Shown: piece after piece, positions 17,758-27,247 of the stretch
Position numbering within the stretch: the stretch's first letter is position 1
Layout of the letters: every line of letters starts with the position of its first letter
Source: Anaeroglomus sp964630775
GTDB taxonomy: Bacteria > Planctomycetota > Phycisphaerae > Sedimentisphaerales > Anaerohalosphaeraceae
DNA length: 64,000 bases
Assembly (NCBI GenBank): GCA_964630775.1
Contig: CAZVYY010000003.1
Span: 62,001-126,000, forward strand
Reading direction: 5' to 3'
Position numbers and translations under genes: made by a program
Notes under the pieces: model-generated
Database searches by the model: none
What the model was told of the DNA's origin: nothing
What the model saw: only the letters and a program-made list of their open reading frames with translations

Positions 17758-19446
17758 CTAAGGGATATTTTTCAATTTCAACACCGGCCTGCCGAATAAA
17801 ACCCAGTCGCAGCCGATGGAAGACCGCTGATAGTCCGGATTATCATCCGAGTTTTCGCCTTCAGTGGCGATTAAGGTTAAAAAGCTGTCCTGGGCCCGGA
17901 TGTCTATTTTCAGCAAATCCTGAAGCCCTTTTTCGGTGATACCGGTTCTGGAATATCGCACCTGTCCATCAACCAGCACCCAGATATCCACATTGAAGGG
18001 GCCTGGTGCGGTATCACAAACACCGACTTCAGACACAAATTGTTCGATAGCTGCTCCCGGCAGGCGGCTGCGGAAGGCATTCAAGTCAAATGTGATGCCC
18101 AGATTGGCGTGGAGAAAGATGCTGGGATTCTGCGGCAGGCTGTAGTTGGTGCCCCCCAGAAACAGCGTCAAATCCTTGAATTCACTGGGCGTGTTGGAGG
18201 CTGGGGCGTAAAAGAAACCGTGTGTTGTCGGGCATTCTTTAAATATATGCCCGGCCGAACTGACGACCTGTTCGGTCGTTCCATCCGGAACAAAAATACC
18301 ATTGATGAATGCATTGGACACAACCGCTGTAAATCGATTGCCGGCCTTTCGGCTCAAACGATTGATGGTCTCGAAAGTCCCGGAAAGCGGATTGATCCCC
18401 ACGTTGGGCCTGCCGGCCTCAAATCCATTACCTCCGCCAACCACATCGGCCAGGCTGATTTCATTTTGTCCGCGCCATATCAGGCTGGTTTCGGAATCAA
18501 TCGCTTTGACAAATCCGGTGTTATTCAGGTCAATCCGGCGGGCCGCGGAATGATTGGCCGCATACGCCTGGCCGGCCGGCACATCGACGGTTGTTTTCGC
18601 CGCATCTTTACTGCCGGCAATAAACAGCGTTTTGCCGCGAAACACATGCACTTCCGAGTTGCCATGCAGCTCCGCCAGCACGCCGAACTCCGTCCCCAGG
18701 TCGATAACTCTGGAGTTTTTGGTCTGGACGGTAAAGCCGTTGCCGGCAAGTCCGACCGTGGAATACAGTTTCCCGTAGTTCATGGCGATTTCCGCGGAAT
18801 TCGTAAAGCGAAACTCCGCCGGCCCTTCCAGAAGCAATTTGACCCCATGGTCGGTTTCCATTTCAAGCACCCCCGAAAGCAGTTGAATCGGTTCCAGTTC
18901 GACCGAAACACGATAACCGGGCTTGATGGGGTGGCTGGAAGACCATTTTGCATGAATGGAATCGGTGATAGTAGCCACCTCAAAGGTGGCTTGAGGCTTG
19001 AGATAAATATAAATCAGCAGAAAAACAAGGGCTGCCAGGGATGCAATCGCCGTGATGATCGGCGTCCTGGAGATATTATGCGAGACCCTGTGGATTGGCA
19101 TCGGGGAACATGATTCTTCCGTTTCACGGGGCAGTTCAATCCGCTCTGCGGTACGCTCATAATCGCCCATCATCTCCAGGACATCCAGCGGAATGGAAGG
19201 ATCGCCGACCGCAGCGTTTTCAGAGTGCTGGAGTGCATGCGTGATTGTCGGGTTATGGCGGGTTGCCGCCTGAAGATTGCATAGCTCGGTGCACAGAGTA
19301 ATATAATCCAGATAGATATCCTGCGCCTGAGGGATTGTCTCAAGCATCTGGTTTAATTCTGCGAATTCGGCGTCCGTCAGGATGTCTTCACGTAAGGCAC
19401 CCAGCAGGGTCATGAGTCTGTTGAACTGCTCCGGGGTCATCTTCAT
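17758..19446 (-). CDS. FecR-type sigma regulator with C-terminal NPCBM-like domain (cassette 2)
   Basis: About 562 residues, a paralogue of the protein at 6013-7683 with the same layout: N-terminal anti-sigma-like segment (LGALREDILTDAEFAELN), one membrane helix (about 130-149), a FecR domain with VIDLGTEFGVLAEL, and a C-terminal NPCBM-like module (DIWVLVDGQVRYSRTGIT, then FLTLIATEGENSDDNPD). The shared SLADVVGGGNG-type linker is present in both. The start at 19446 was chosen because its ATG overlaps the sigma stop as ATGA; a longer frame would begin at 19482 inside the sigma gene. I infer control of the adjacent sigma factor in response to a bound glycan. Confidence 0.85.
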   Translation of the reverse strand: MKMTPEQFNRLMTLLGALREDILTDAEFAELNQMLETIPQAQDIYLDYITLCTELCNLQAATRHNPTITHALQHSENAAVGDPSIPLDVLEMMGDYERTAERIELPRETEESCSPMPIHRVSHNISRTPIITAIASLAALVFLLIYIYLKPQATFEVATITDSIHAKWSSSHPIKPGYRVSVELEPIQLLSGVLEMETDHGVKLLLEGPAEFRFTNSAEIAMNYGKLYSTVGLAGNGFTVQTKNSRVIDLGTEFGVLAELHGNSEVHVFRGKTLFIAGSKDAAKTTVDVPAGQAYAANHSAARRIDLNNTGFVKAIDSETSLIWRGQNEISLADVVGGGNGFEAGRPNVGINPLSGTFETINRLSRKAGNRFTAVVSNAFINGIFVPDGTTEQVVSSAGHIFKECPTTHGFFYAPASNTPSEFKDLTLFLGGTNYSLPQNPSIFLHANLGITFDLNAFRSRLPGAAIEQFVSEVGVCDTAPGPFNVDIWVLVDGQVRYSRTGITEKGLQDLLKIDIRAQDSFLTLIATEGENSDDNPDYQRSSIGCDWVLFGRPVLKLKNIP

Positions 19447-19982
19447 ATCAGTTCCCCCTCGGCCAGAGTACGCCGGACACACAACAGCAGCCGGGCGTGA
19501 ATCTTGTTGAATAATTTGTACAGGGAATGGACTTCTTTGCCGGTCTGATGGGCGACGCTTTTGGTCGTTGCCCCGGGCTCATATCGCAGTTCAATCAACG
19601 ACCGTTCATGGTCATGCAGCTTCTGAATGCATTTTTTCAGGACATTTAATCGTTCATCGGTATTGGGATTGGTGGACAGGATTTTCTGCGACAGGGAATG
19701 GACGGTTTCTTCGCTGAAGTAAAGCTTGTTGTTCTTTTTTATTTTGTAGTAATTCAAGACCTGAAAATGGGCGATTCGCAAGGCCCATGCGCTGAAATTG
19801 GAGCCTTTTTCGAATTCGTCGAATTTCGACCACATGACCGAAGCCGATTCCTGAATAATATCATCCACATCAGACCAATTGGGAATTAGTGCCCTGACGT
19901 ATCCATAAATCCGCCGTTCGTTAGCCAGATACAGCTTGATGAAAAGCTGGTAATCTTCATTGTGTATTTTATGATGCGGCAT
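19443..19982 (-). CDS. ECF sigma-70 family RNA polymerase sigma factor (cassette 2)
   Basis: 179 residues; region 2 (about 12-85) has WSDVDDIIQESASVMW and FSAWALRIAHFQVLNYY, and region 4 (about 120-175) has LHDHERSLIELRYEPGATTK and a helix-turn-helix ending in LYKLFNKIHARLLLC. It is a diverged paralogue of the sigma factor at 7680-8213 and has the same four-base overlap with its FecR partner. It is divergent from the PL11 lyase gene across about 280 bases, so control of that gene and of its own cassette is likely but inferred. Confidence 0.92.
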   Translation of the reverse strand: MPHHKIHNEDYQLFIKLYLANERRIYGYVRALIPNWSDVDDIIQESASVMWSKFDEFEKGSNFSAWALRIAHFQVLNYYKIKKNNKLYFSEETVHSLSQKILSTNPNTDERLNVLKKCIQKLHDHERSLIELRYEPGATTKSVAHQTGKEVHSLYKLFNKIHARLLLCVRRTLAEGELI

Positions 19983-20262
19983 ATCTTAGATATCTTAATT
20001 CATTTCAATTTAAGATTCCCTGAATCATTAAGAATATAGACAAACTCGGAGAAATTAGATGTATTTTTGAAAAATTTTATAACCCGGCCCCTAAATCCCG
20101 TCAAAACCGTATTTCTTAAAAGAATTTTAGCAAATTCATACAGCGATTTGCTATTATAATAGTGGTTAAAGATGGGGGTATGTATGTTATCGGGTCGTGG
20201 CTGATATCTTTATTGGTTATATAAATTATTATATATAAATGATTTATGGATATAAGGAAGGA
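19983..20262. promoter_or_regulatory. divergent control region between sigma cassette 2 and the PL11 gene
   Basis: An AT-rich 280-base region with a TATAAT at 20155-20160 facing PL11 but no good -35 box, as expected if an ECF sigma factor rather than the housekeeping one is used (inference). No reading frame was seen. Confidence 0.4.
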
Positions 20263-23200
20263 ATGAAAACAAAGACAGCAATCAAACAGGCGATTTTGAT
20301 TTTACGATGTGTTTTTGCCGCCGGTCTGGCTTGTGCCGACACTACCTGGGTAGGGTCTGTCAGTACGAATTTTATGGACTCCGGCAATTGGAATCCTTCC
20401 GGCGCTCCAAATGGCGTTGTGACCATCGTGGCAGGCACCCCATATAATCCCATCTTTTCAAATACATCTGTATCCTATTATTCTGTATCATCTTTGCCTG
20501 TTAATGCCGGCGGAATCTTAACTGTCTCAGCAGGTGAATTGCGGCCAGGCAGTGCCGCTTATTGGAATGGTATCGTATCAGTTACCGGCGGCTCGCTGAA
20601 TGTCAGGAATAATATTTATATCGGCAGCGGCTCAGGCACTGGTGTTGTGACCATTACCGGAGGAACCTTAGTCTGTAAAAGTGTATTAACAGTCGGGTAT
20701 GGTTCAGGAAGCAGCGGACTGCTGAATATCTGGGGCGGCGAGGTGTACATGGGGGGCGCTCGTGTGGCTTATAACGGAGCGACCGGAAAAATCAATATAC
20801 GGAAAAATGGCGTTGCCCGCTGTACGGGTGATATGGTTAGTTTTTTTGCAGGCTTGGTTGATGCGGGACTTCTGACGACTGAACCGGGTTGGAAAGTCGA
20901 AATTACCTATAGTGAAGCACTTAATCAAACCATCCTGACGACGATTCAATTATCAACCCCAAAGCGCTATATGGAAAAGCTGGACCGCGGGGTTTTGGCT
21001 GTCTGGCAGGGGGGCGGCAAGGTCTATATCGGGTGGCGTCTGTTGGGTACGGACCCGAAGGATATTGCATTTAATGTCTATCGTAATTCTGTAAAAATAA
21101 ACACAAGCCCAATTACAACATCAACCAATTATGTCGATACCGGCGGCAGTGCGAGCAGTATATACAGCATCGCCGCTGTCATTGACGGCGTGGAACAGGA
21201 GTTGTCCGCCCCGGTTGCGGTGTGGAGTACTTTTTATCATGATATACCGCTTCAGGTTCCCGCCGGCGGTACTACGCCCGATGGTGTCCGCTATACTTAC
21301 AGCCCCAATGATGCCAGTGTGGGCGATGTGGATGGAGATGGCCAGTATGAAATCATTCTCAAATGGGACCCATCCAATGCCAAAGATAATTCCCAGTCCG
21401 GCTACACGGGAAATGTGTATTTGGACGCTTATGAAATGGATGGTACCTTTTTATGGCGGATAGACCTGGGCGTTAATATCCGTGCGGGCGCTCATTACAC
21501 TCAGTTTATAGTCTATGATTTCGATGGTGACGGGAAAGCGGAGGTCGCCTGCAAAACAGCCGATGGAACGATTGACGGTGTTGGCAACCTAATTGGCAAT
21601 GCCGCTGCCGACTGGCGGAATTCCAGCGGATATATCCTTGCCGGTCCGGAATATTTTACCGTTTTTGACGGACAAACCGGAGCGATTCTGGATAGTGCAG
21701 ATTATGTTGTTCCGCGTCATCCAACGACTTTGACGCCCACATCGTCTCAGATTAATGCCATCTGGGGGGATGATTACGGCAACCGCGTGGATCGGTTTCT
21801 GGCCTGTGTGGCGTATCTGGACGGAGAACGTCCCAGTATCGTGATGTGTCGAGGTTATTACACGCGAACGGTGCTGGCTGCATGGGATTTTCGCTATGGC
21901 AAACTCAGCCTGCGATGGGTCTTTGACAGTGATGACGGCACCGCAGGCAACAGTGCCTATCGCGGTCAGGGCAATCATAATCTCAGTGTGGCCGATGTGG
22001 ACGGCGATGGCAAAGATGAAATCCTGTATGGCGCCTGTGCAATCGACGACAACGGCAAGGGACTGTATTCCACGGGCTTTGGTCACGGCGATGCGATGCA
22101 TGTGTCAGACCTGGACCCGAGCCGGCCGGGATATGAAGTATATACCATCCACGAGGGATCGGGGACGCCCGGCGCCTCGTTCCGGGATGCCAATACCGGC
22201 CAGATTCTCTGGCAGACGGACAATGCCGATGTCGGGCGGGGCGTTTCAGCCGATATTGACCCGCGGTATCCAGGTTATGAATGCTGGGGATTTGGCGGCA
22301 TCCGCAGTTGTACGGGCGAAGTCATTAGCACCACCAATCCGCCCTCGGCCAATTATGCAATCTGGTGGGATGGCGATGTATTAAGGGAACTGCTGGATGG
22401 TACAAAACTGGATAAGTGGAATGCCGCGACAGGCTCTTCCAGCCGGCTTCTGACCATCTACAATTACGATGTCGCAAGCAACAATGGAACTAAATCCAAT
22501 CCCTGCCTTCAGGCGGATATTCTCGGGGACTGGCGCGAAGAGATCATGTTGCGGACTAATGACAACACCCGTCTGCGAATTTTTACGACCACGATTCCAA
22601 CGGCATATCGGCTTTATACCCTGATGCACGACCCGGTTTACCGACTGGGTGTAGCCTGGCAGAATGTGGCTTACAATCAGCCGCCGCATACCAGCTTTTA
22701 TTTGGGCGATGGAATGGCCCAGCCGCCTTACCCGGCGATACGGCTGGTGGGCGACCTGACCGGAACGGTGCTTCGGGAATGGTGGAATGGCGTTGCCGGC
22801 GATCAGGTCAGCACTCTGACATCCAATCCGAATTATCCTGATAATCCATCTGGTTTCGAATATCTGCCCCGACTGGAAATCCCATCCAATTTCGGTGACA
22901 GCTATGGCTGCCGCATCCGCGGGTATCTGAGCCCCACTCAAAGCGGCAGTTACACCTTCTGGATTGCCGGAGATGATTCCTGTGAATTATGGCTCAGTCC
23001 GGATGCAGCGCCGGACAAAGCCGCCCTCATAGCATCGGTTCCAGGCTGGACGAATCCCTACCAATGGGATAAATACACCTTCCAGCAATCGGCTGCAGTG
23101 GAATTGCTGGCCGGACGAAAATATTACATGGAAGTCCTGCATAAAGACAAAGACGGCGCCGATCACATGGCCGTCGCCTGGCAGGGGCAGGGCCTTTCCA

Positions 23201-23415
23201 GACAAATCATCGATGGAACTTATCTAAGTCCCTGGACAGGGCCGATGCGTGGCGATATTTCGCATGATGGATATATTAATCAATCTGACTTTTCGCTGTT
23301 TGCAGCCCAGTGGCTCAAAGCGGATTGCAGGATGCCGCTTGATATCGATTTGAATGGCGATTGCCAGATTGACATCCTTGATTATATGATTATGGCGGGA
23401 AATTGGCTGGAATAA
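20263..23415 (+). CDS. PL11 rhamnogalacturonan lyase with PA14 and dockerin-like domains
   Basis: About 1050 residues. A signal peptide is followed by a repetitive beta-helix-like region (about 25-220, GGSLNVRNNIYIGSGSGTG). The PL11 catalytic domain (about 235-815) begins RYMEKLDRGVLAVWQ and includes GDVDGDGQYEIILKWDPSNA and FDGDGKAEVACKTADGT, the calcium-binding propeller strands typical of PL11. A PA14 domain (about 820-970, GYLSPTQSGSYTFWIAGDD) and a dockerin-like tail with two motifs (DISHDGYINQSDF and DLNGDCQIDILDY) follow. The enzyme cleaves rhamnogalacturonan I by beta-elimination. The start at 20263 follows AAGGAAGG; an in-frame ATG at 20239 lacks a ribosome binding site. Confidence 0.93.
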   Translation: MKTKTAIKQAILILRCVFAAGLACADTTWVGSVSTNFMDSGNWNPSGAPNGVVTIVAGTPYNPIFSNTSVSYYSVSSLPVNAGGILTVSAGELRPGSAAYWNGIVSVTGGSLNVRNNIYIGSGSGTGVVTITGGTLVCKSVLTVGYGSGSSGLLNIWGGEVYMGGARVAYNGATGKINIRKNGVARCTGDMVSFFAGLVDAGLLTTEPGWKVEITYSEALNQTILTTIQLSTPKRYMEKLDRGVLAVWQGGGKVYIGWRLLGTDPKDIAFNVYRNSVKINTSPITTSTNYVDTGGSASSIYSIAAVIDGVEQELSAPVAVWSTFYHDIPLQVPAGGTTPDGVRYTYSPNDASVGDVDGDGQYEIILKWDPSNAKDNSQSGYTGNVYLDAYEMDGTFLWRIDLGVNIRAGAHYTQFIVYDFDGDGKAEVACKTADGTIDGVGNLIGNAAADWRNSSGYILAGPEYFTVFDGQTGAILDSADYVVPRHPTTLTPTSSQINAIWGDDYGNRVDRFLACVAYLDGERPSIVMCRGYYTRTVLAAWDFRYGKLSLRWVFDSDDGTAGNSAYRGQGNHNLSVADVDGDGKDEILYGACAIDDNGKGLYSTGFGHGDAMHVSDLDPSRPGYEVYTIHEGSGTPGASFRDANTGQILWQTDNADVGRGVSADIDPRYPGYECWGFGGIRSCTGEVISTTNPPSANYAIWWDGDVLRELLDGTKLDKWNAATGSSSRLLTIYNYDVASNNGTKSNPCLQADILGDWREEIMLRTNDNTRLRIFTTTIPTAYRLYTLMHDPVYRLGVAWQNVAYNQPPHTSFYLGDGMAQPPYPAIRLVGDLTGTVLREWWNGVAGDQVSTLTSNPNYPDNPSGFEYLPRLEIPSNFGDSYGCRIRGYLSPTQSGSYTFWIAGDDSCELWLSPDAAPDKAALIASVPGWTNPYQWDKYTFQQSAAVELLAGRKYYMEVLHKDKDGADHMAVAWQGQGLSRQIIDGTYLSPWTGPMRGDISHDGYINQSDFSLFAAQWLKADCRMPLDIDLNGDCQIDILDYMIMAGNWLE

Positions 23416-23549
23416 GATTTTTGTATACTTTAAAAAAGACAGGTAATGGCTGAATAACGCCTTGGAAATATGGATGCAAGATTGACTTATCGATGGAAAG
23501 TTGATAGTATTTGCGTTTTATTCTTCAATGCCTAATTCAGGAGATGAGA

Positions 23550-24527
23550 GTGCGAGTATTATCAGGTATTCAGCCATCGGGTAAGTTGCATATAGGTAAT
23601 TATTTTGGTGCGATGCGGCAGAATCTCAAGCTGCAGGATGAAAATGAAGGTTTTTACTTCATTGCCGATTATCATGCGCTGACATCCAATCCCACTTCAG
23701 ATGACATCCGCCAACGGATACTGGACGTGGCGATGGACTATCTGGCGCTGGGACTGGACCCCAAAAAATCCGTATTCTGGCGGCAGTCTGATGTCCCTGA
23801 AGTGGCCGAACTGACCTGGTTTCTGTCGTGTGTAACGCCTCTGGGATTGCTCCAGCGATGCACCACCTATAAGGACAAAGTGGCTCAGGGCCTTTCTCCG
23901 AATCTGGGGCTGTTTACGTATCCGGCTCTCATGGCTGCCGATATTCTGCTGTTCAAGAGCGATCTGGTCCCCGTCGGCGCCGATCAGAAGCAGCACCTGG
24001 AGATGACCCGCGATATGGCCCAGCGTTTCAATAATGCTTATGGCGAAATCTTCCCGCTGCCTAAGGATTATATTCTTGAGTCGGTTGCGGTGGTTCCGGG
24101 GATTGACGGACGCAAGATGAGCAAAAGCTATGGCAACACCATCGAGATATTCGAGCCGGAAAACAGCGTCAAGAAAAAAGTCATGAGTGTGGTGACGGAC
24201 TCAACACCGATGGAGTCCCCCAAGGATCCATCCAAATGCAATGTCTTTGCGATGCTCAAGCTGTTTGCCAGCCCCGAGGAACTCGCCGAATGGGACCAGA
24301 AATATCGGCAGGGGGGCATGGGGTATGGACATGCCAAGAAGCGGCTGGTCGAAATGATTCATGATTATTTCCGTCCGTACCGTGAAAAACGCAAAGACCT
24401 CGAAAATAATCTCGACGAGGTGGAAAAGATATTACAGGACGGCGCCCAGCGGGCTCGTGCGATCGGCAGAAAGACCATCGATGAAGTACGCAAGGCGGTG
24501 GGGCTGTGTCCCATGGGGAATCGATGA
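23550..24527 (+). CDS. trpS: tryptophan--tRNA ligase
   Basis: About 325 residues. This class I aminoacyl-tRNA synthetase charges tRNA-Trp. It has the HIGH-type motif HIGN in GKLHIGNYFGA near the start and the KMSKS loop in GRKMSKSYGNT. I prefer the GTG at 23550: AGGAG (23539-23543) lies six bases before it, and the protein then begins RVLSGIQPSG as in the family. The ATG at 23544 directly abuts the same AGGAG and an earlier ATG at 23511 is less likely. The stop overlaps the scpA start as ATGA, so the two genes are probably coupled. Confidence 0.96.
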   Translation: MRVLSGIQPSGKLHIGNYFGAMRQNLKLQDENEGFYFIADYHALTSNPTSDDIRQRILDVAMDYLALGLDPKKSVFWRQSDVPEVAELTWFLSCVTPLGLLQRCTTYKDKVAQGLSPNLGLFTYPALMAADILLFKSDLVPVGADQKQHLEMTRDMAQRFNNAYGEIFPLPKDYILESVAVVPGIDGRKMSKSYGNTIEIFEPENSVKKKVMSVVTDSTPMESPKDPSKCNVFAMLKLFASPEELAEWDQKYRQGGMGYGHAKKRLVEMIHDYFRPYREKRKDLENNLDEVEKILQDGAQRARAIGRKTIDEVRKAVGLCPMGNR

Positions 24528-25603
24528 ACGAATATCGCGTCAATTTAGAGGTGTTTGCCGGGCCGCTGGACCTGCTGCTGTATCTGGTCCGCAAGGAAGA
24601 AGTGGATATTTACGATATCCCCATTGCGCGTGTTACGGCCCAATATGTCGAATATATTCAGATGATGCAGTCCCTGGATATCGATCTGGCCGGGGATTTT
24701 CTGATTATGGCGGCGACGCTGATGGAAATCAAATCCGCGATGCTGCTGCCGCGAACCGAAGCTGAAGGAACCGAACAGGCTGAAACCGGCGACCCGCGAG
24801 CCGATCTGGTTCGTCAACTTCTGGAATACAAACGCATCAAAGATGCCGCGAATCTGCTGGCCGGTGCTGCTCAGCAGCGAGAACAGCGGTTCACCCGCCC
24901 CGATACGATTTTGTCCGGCATGAAAAACAGTGCTGAGCCGGAATTAGACCTGGATCAGGTCAGCATCTGGACACTGCTGGAAGCTTTCGATTCCATCATG
25001 AAGGCGACAGGGTACACCTCCAGCTACAGTCATATCACCGATGAGACGCCGATTGACTTGTACCAAATCGAGGTTCTGCATCGGCTTCAGGTCGAAGGCC
25101 CGCTGACCTTTGAAAAAATCTTTCAGGGCAAAACAAACAAACTGGTGATGATTGGCCTGTTTCTGGCCATGCTGGAACTGATGCGCAATCAGCTTATCCG
25201 CGTCGAGCAGACCGAAATTAAAGGTCCTATTTATTTGACGGCACTGACCGACCGGCCCGCCGAACAAGCGGTGCAGCAGGCGATATTATCCCGCATGGCC
25301 GTCGAACAGCAGCAGTCTTCCGAGGCACAGGAACTGGAGCAGGAAGACCAGGAGACCCAGGAAGAATTGGCTGAAACCACATCCGAAAGTGTATCAACTC
25401 ATACGTTATCGGATGAGGACGATATTTTGGATGATGATGATCCGCTGTTGGCAGAGTTGAAAACCATTGACATTCCTGAATTATCGGATAAGCCTTCTCC
25501 GCAGCCGCGAATTCGGATACAGGAAATCCCTGCCGAGTCCAATAAAAATTCTCAAACGAAGTCCGAAACATTATACACCAAGGAAAATATAAATAACGGA
25601 TAG
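24524..25603 (+). CDS. scpA: segregation and condensation protein A
   Basis: About 359 residues. ScpA is the kleisin that bridges SMC heads in bacterial chromosome condensation. The N-terminal kleisin motif FAGPLDLLLYLVRKEEVDIYDI (the part beginning FAGPLDLLL) and the C-terminal winged-helix segment around LLEAFDSIMKATG and FLAMLELMRNQLIRVEQ are clear. After about residue 245 there is a long Gln/Glu- and Asp-rich tail not needed by the core fold. The ATG at 24524 overlaps the trpS stop. The partner scpB is not in the window. Confidence 0.94.
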   Translation: MNEYRVNLEVFAGPLDLLLYLVRKEEVDIYDIPIARVTAQYVEYIQMMQSLDIDLAGDFLIMAATLMEIKSAMLLPRTEAEGTEQAETGDPRADLVRQLLEYKRIKDAANLLAGAAQQREQRFTRPDTILSGMKNSAEPELDLDQVSIWTLLEAFDSIMKATGYTSSYSHITDETPIDLYQIEVLHRLQVEGPLTFEKIFQGKTNKLVMIGLFLAMLELMRNQLIRVEQTEIKGPIYLTALTDRPAEQAVQQAILSRMAVEQQQSSEAQELEQEDQETQEELAETTSESVSTHTLSDEDDILDDDDPLLAELKTIDIPELSDKPSPQPRIRIQEIPAESNKNSQTKSETLYTKENINNG

Positions 25604-25657
25604 ACAACCCTGCTCTTTTGCAGACTTATTTTCAGTTTCCCTCCATGAAGGCTGTAT

Positions 25658-25703
25658 ATATAGGTAAAAATACCTATATGTATATGGTAAAAATACGTAC
25701 ATT
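25658..25703. promoter_or_regulatory. two tandem dyads upstream of the CBS-domain gene
   Basis: A perfect dyad ATATAGGTA-AAAA-TACCTATAT (25658-25679) is followed 24 bases on by a degenerate copy, ATATGGTA-AAAA-TACGTACAT (25682 onward). Phase-repeated dyads suggest paired operator sites; alternatively the first could be a weak terminator after scpA. Confidence 0.4.
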
Positions 25704-25860
25704 TCTTAAAAATCACTTAATGTTTCACTTTTTGGTTGTCGATATGACAAATAGTTTTGGAAGTCTATACGAACGTAATCTGTAAACAAAAACGGTAACT
25801 TTTTGCAGCAAATCAGACAGCGGGAAAATATGGAGTGCCGCGCTGTCATGCATAAGGACA

Positions 25861-26835
25861 ATGATGCACTTTGAGTCCCTACATCTAAACAGGGGCGAGG
25901 ATGCTGTTCCATTTTCTTCGGCCCCGGCAGGCGCTTGTCGCTGGGCGCAGGATGTGATGCAAGTCAATCCTGTCATGCTGCGTCAGCGGCATACGGTACA
26001 GCAGGCAATTGAAAATTTCATTTCGCAGCACCTGGATACCTTGCTTGTGCTTAAGGAGGCCGATTTGTCGCGCTGCCAGAAACTGGCCGGGCGAGTCTGC
26101 ATTAAAGATGTTTTGCGTCTCATTTTGCCCAGTCTTTTACGCAAGGATATGAAGGCGTTTCATGACGTGCTGGCGGCCCCGGTTGACGGGATGGTGATTG
26201 CTCACCCCAAAACAGTGACCCCCTGGGCTGACATTATCGAGGTTGTCACGGCCATGCTGGCCGATTACACACAGGTCATAGGGATTGAACAGGATGGAAA
26301 ACTGGCAGGGCAGGTGAATTCAGAATCCATCTTGAAACTGGTTTTGAGCATCGCATCTGCAGGATCCGCGATTGAAAACGACCGGTTAGCCTGCTTTTCA
26401 AAACTGTGCGTCAACGACTTGGTGGCTGGATATGTCATTTGCCTGGAGCCCGATGATGACATCGCCAGGGCAATCTGTCTTTTCCTGGCAACGGCGGCCC
26501 GGTATATCCCGGTCCTGGATAAACAAGCCCGACTGGTCGGGATTGTTTCGCAGCAGGACGTCCTGGACTACGCGGCTTCACTGCTGGATCCGGTTTGCAT
26601 TTCTGTGTTCGAAAATAAAGACAACATCCTGGACCGTCCTGTCAGTTCCTTACTGCAAAAAGAACCCCAGGTCGTCTCCGGCAAAGCCGCATTATCCAGT
26701 GCCGTAACATTGCTTGCCCATCAATCCACCGGCTGCCTTGCGGTCACGGATACCCAGAATAAATTCTGCGGAATCCTGAGTTATTCTGAAATGTTCAATT
26801 GGATTGTACGGCATCCCCACATTTTTTCAAAGTAA
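25861..26835 (+). CDS. tandem CBS-domain protein
   Basis: 324 residues, no signal peptide and no membrane segment. At least two CBS pairs are recognisable: WAQDVMQVNPVMLRQRHTVQQAIENF near the N-terminus, then a pair around VNDLVAGYVICLEPDDDIARA and YIPVLDKQARLVGIVSQQDVL, and a last CBS with ACLAVTDTQNKFCGILSYSEM-like sequence (TGCLAVTDTQNKFCGILSY). CBS pairs typically bind adenine nucleotides and regulate an attached or partner protein; none is attached here. The gene is isolated, with the tandem dyads upstream. Its partner is unknown. Confidence 0.82.
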   Translation: MMHFESLHLNRGEDAVPFSSAPAGACRWAQDVMQVNPVMLRQRHTVQQAIENFISQHLDTLLVLKEADLSRCQKLAGRVCIKDVLRLILPSLLRKDMKAFHDVLAAPVDGMVIAHPKTVTPWADIIEVVTAMLADYTQVIGIEQDGKLAGQVNSESILKLVLSIASAGSAIENDRLACFSKLCVNDLVAGYVICLEPDDDIARAICLFLATAARYIPVLDKQARLVGIVSQQDVLDYAASLLDPVCISVFENKDNILDRPVSSLLQKEPQVVSGKAALSSAVTLLAHQSTGCLAVTDTQNKFCGILSYSEMFNWIVRHPHIFSK

Positions 26836-27247
26836 CGCAATTTAAAACGCCTCCGTCTTGCTTGTCTGTGATCATTAACCTGTTTACAGGTATATCTATC
26901 CAGGAATTATGTTTTTTGTCGATAGACAATTCTTTATTTCCTGACACCAGTTTACTGTTTTAAAGCGGATTAGGAATATTCACGATTTTTATCAAAAGCA
27001 GTATTTTTACGGATATGAAGTGTTCCTGTCAAACGATACAATTGAATGAATTGGGAGATGGAAAGAAATGAGGGTGCTTGGAGAACAGCCTGACGTCTTT
27101 ATCATTTCCCACCGAAAGTCTATGCACTATCAATGACCGCTTGTTGAAGCGAGTATCAGTGAGTGTGATGCATCTGCGTTTCATGTCATGCATCGATGGG
27201 CCGCAATGTTTATGCGATAATATGTCTCATGTTCAGGAGATCGTATT
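26836..27247. other. gene-free stretch upstream of the 788-residue secreted protein
   Basis: No reading frame with a start and motif was found. A CAGGAG ribosome binding site precedes the next gene. Nothing else was recognised. Confidence 0.5.
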
